DNA of 5,228 bases. Source: Bacteroidota bacterium (GTDB lineage: Bacteria > Bacteroidota > Bacteroidia > Flavobacteriales > Flavobacteriaceae). Each line of letters opens with the position of its first letter. Position 1 is the stretch's first letter. Location of the stretch: positions 1 through 5,228 of the forward strand of contig JADWMI010000184.1 in the NCBI GenBank assembly GCA_015767395.1, written 5' to 3'. Of this stretch, positions 4,824-5,228 are shown piece by piece. The position numbers were made by a program, and so were the translations under genes. The notes under the pieces are model-generated. The model was given only the letters and a program-made list of their open reading frames with translations, ran no database searches and was not told the DNA's origin.

Positions 4824-5081
4824 TTATTGTTCTACTTCTGTTGTTGTAAATGCACCATATATTTCAAAGTGAGTAATAGGTTTAATATGTTTTTCGGTTG
4901 AATAGATTGTATTACCGTTTATAAAACTTAATTCTCCTTTAGCGTTTTGGTGTATTTCAAATTGTTTCTTTGAACCGATAAATGTTATATGGCTAAAACT
5001 TACCTTTTTAATCGTCTTAGTGATTTCTATTACATTGTCATCTGTGTGTCTTACTAAGTTTAATTTATCTCCTTGTTTCAT
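4824..5081 (-). CDS. Hypothetical early protein, 85 residues
   Basis: From ATG at 5081 the protein begins MKQGDKLNLVRHTDDNVIEI and has a beta-rich look, with alternating hydrophobic residues (KKVSFSHITFIGSKKQFEIH, 25-44) and a Thr/Glu-rich end (TTTEVEQ). It has no cysteines or membrane span. The frame is open further upstream to a TTG at 5123, but that TTG lies inside the probable -7 promoter box. The added residues are Gln/Lys filler from the A-rich leader, and the ATG at 5081 sits in the same 21-base leader/start sequence as the next gene, so 5081 is chosen. It is the first gene behind the promoter and is followed by a strong hairpin. No family recognised. Confidence 0.72.
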   Translation of the reverse strand: MKQGDKLNLVRHTDDNVIEITKTIKKVSFSHITFIGSKKQFEIHQNAKGELSFINGNTIYSTEKHIKPITHFEIYGAFTTTEVEQ

Positions 5082-5095
5082 AATTTTTAGTTTTT
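5075..5095 (-). repeat. 21-base leader/start repeat, copy 1 (85-residue gene)
   Basis: Identical to 4761-4781 over 21 bases. It covers the ATG at 5081-5079, four following bases and 14 bases of leader. The match fixes the start of the first gene and suggests a shared translation-initiation element or a past duplication of the leader. Confidence 0.6.
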
Positions 5096-5120
5096 GTGTT
5101 TGTTTTTGTCTTTGTTGGTA

Positions 5121-5128
5121 CAAATATA
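5121..5128 (-). promoter_or_regulatory. Bacteroidota-type -7 box of the leftward early promoter
   Basis: On the minus strand the sequence reads GCG-TATATTTG-TACC, a full match to the TAnnTTTG -7 element used by the Bacteroidota primary sigma factor. The expected start point would be near 5114, leaving a leader of about 30 bases before the ATG at 5081. No clear TTG is seen at the usual -33 distance, so the upstream element is weak and the promoter may need an activator. This is the only well-placed promoter for the leftward gene run. Confidence 0.55.
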
Positions 5129-5228
5129 CGCTAAATAGTATAGCTTTTACATTCTTTGAAAAGTATTTTTAACTTTGTAGGTTTTATACGGGTTACAGAG
5201 GCAAAGTTTTTTTGTTAAATCTTCACAT

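Noticed and set aside
5082..5123. TTG-initiated N-terminal extension of the 85-residue protein
   Set aside because: The TTG is part of the TATATTTG promoter box, and the extension encodes Gln/Lys-rich leader sequence; the ATG at 5081 in the repeated leader is the better start.
5147..5227. Minus-strand frame open from the right edge for about 26 codons, possible end of an upstream gene
   Set aside because: The stretch is short, has no recognisable sequence, and overlaps candidate promoter elements; it cannot be told from chance without sequence to the right.
1..5228. CRISPR array, tRNA/rRNA, insertion sequence, toxin-antitoxin or restriction partner
   Set aside because: No regularly spaced repeats, no tRNA-like cloverleaf, no transposase motifs and no nuclease paired with the methyltransferase were seen; nearly all bases are accounted for by the tightly packed phage genes.

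Overview
The window is a strongly AT-rich stretch (by eye about one third G+C) in which every convincing gene lies on the minus strand, so transcription runs from the right end (about 5230) to the left end (1). It looks like part of a tailed dsDNA phage or prophage of a Bacteroidota (Flavobacteria-like) host. Three things point there: A-rich leaders without Shine-Dalgarno sequences, a TAnnTTTG-type -7 promoter box in front of the first gene, and a set of phage proteins (NinB-like, NinG, ParB-domain methyltransferase, terminase small subunit, terminase large subunit) in an order typical of such phages. No integrase, structural gene, tRNA, CRISPR array or insertion sequence is visible.

Reading in the direction of transcription, 5129-5228 is a probable promoter/operator region. 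It is followed by two small unknown genes (5081-4824 and 4767-4534). Each ends just before a GGGGATCCCC-centred palindrome, and they share a 21-base identical leader and start region. Next come a small Cro/C1-type helix-turn-helix protein (4501-4322), a NinB-like recombination protein (4331-3891), NinG with an HNH-like core (3891-3241) and a Cys-rich unknown (3244-2852).

The next stretch is a chain of very small genes, several of them too short for ordinary ORF cut-offs: a 31-residue and a 43-residue single-span membrane peptide, a 102-residue membrane protein, and soluble proteins of 60, 54 and 49 residues. They are packed with ATGA/GTGA stop-start overlaps or gaps of 1-2 bases, which argues that they are real and translationally coupled. 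The apparent gaps at 1825-2141 and 2630-2851 are therefore almost fully coding.

The left part holds a 404-residue ParB-domain/adenine methyltransferase fusion (1824-610), a terminase small-subunit-like protein (560-150) and the N-terminal 58 codons of a terminase large subunit (175 to the window edge). The large-subunit start lies inside the small-subunit gene. Overall the window goes from early control, through recombination/DNA processing and DNA modification, into DNA packaging. I see no clearly new multi-gene system. The best candidates for a second look are the palindromes flanking the 77-residue gene, the coupled membrane micro-genes, and the duplicated zinc module of NinG.
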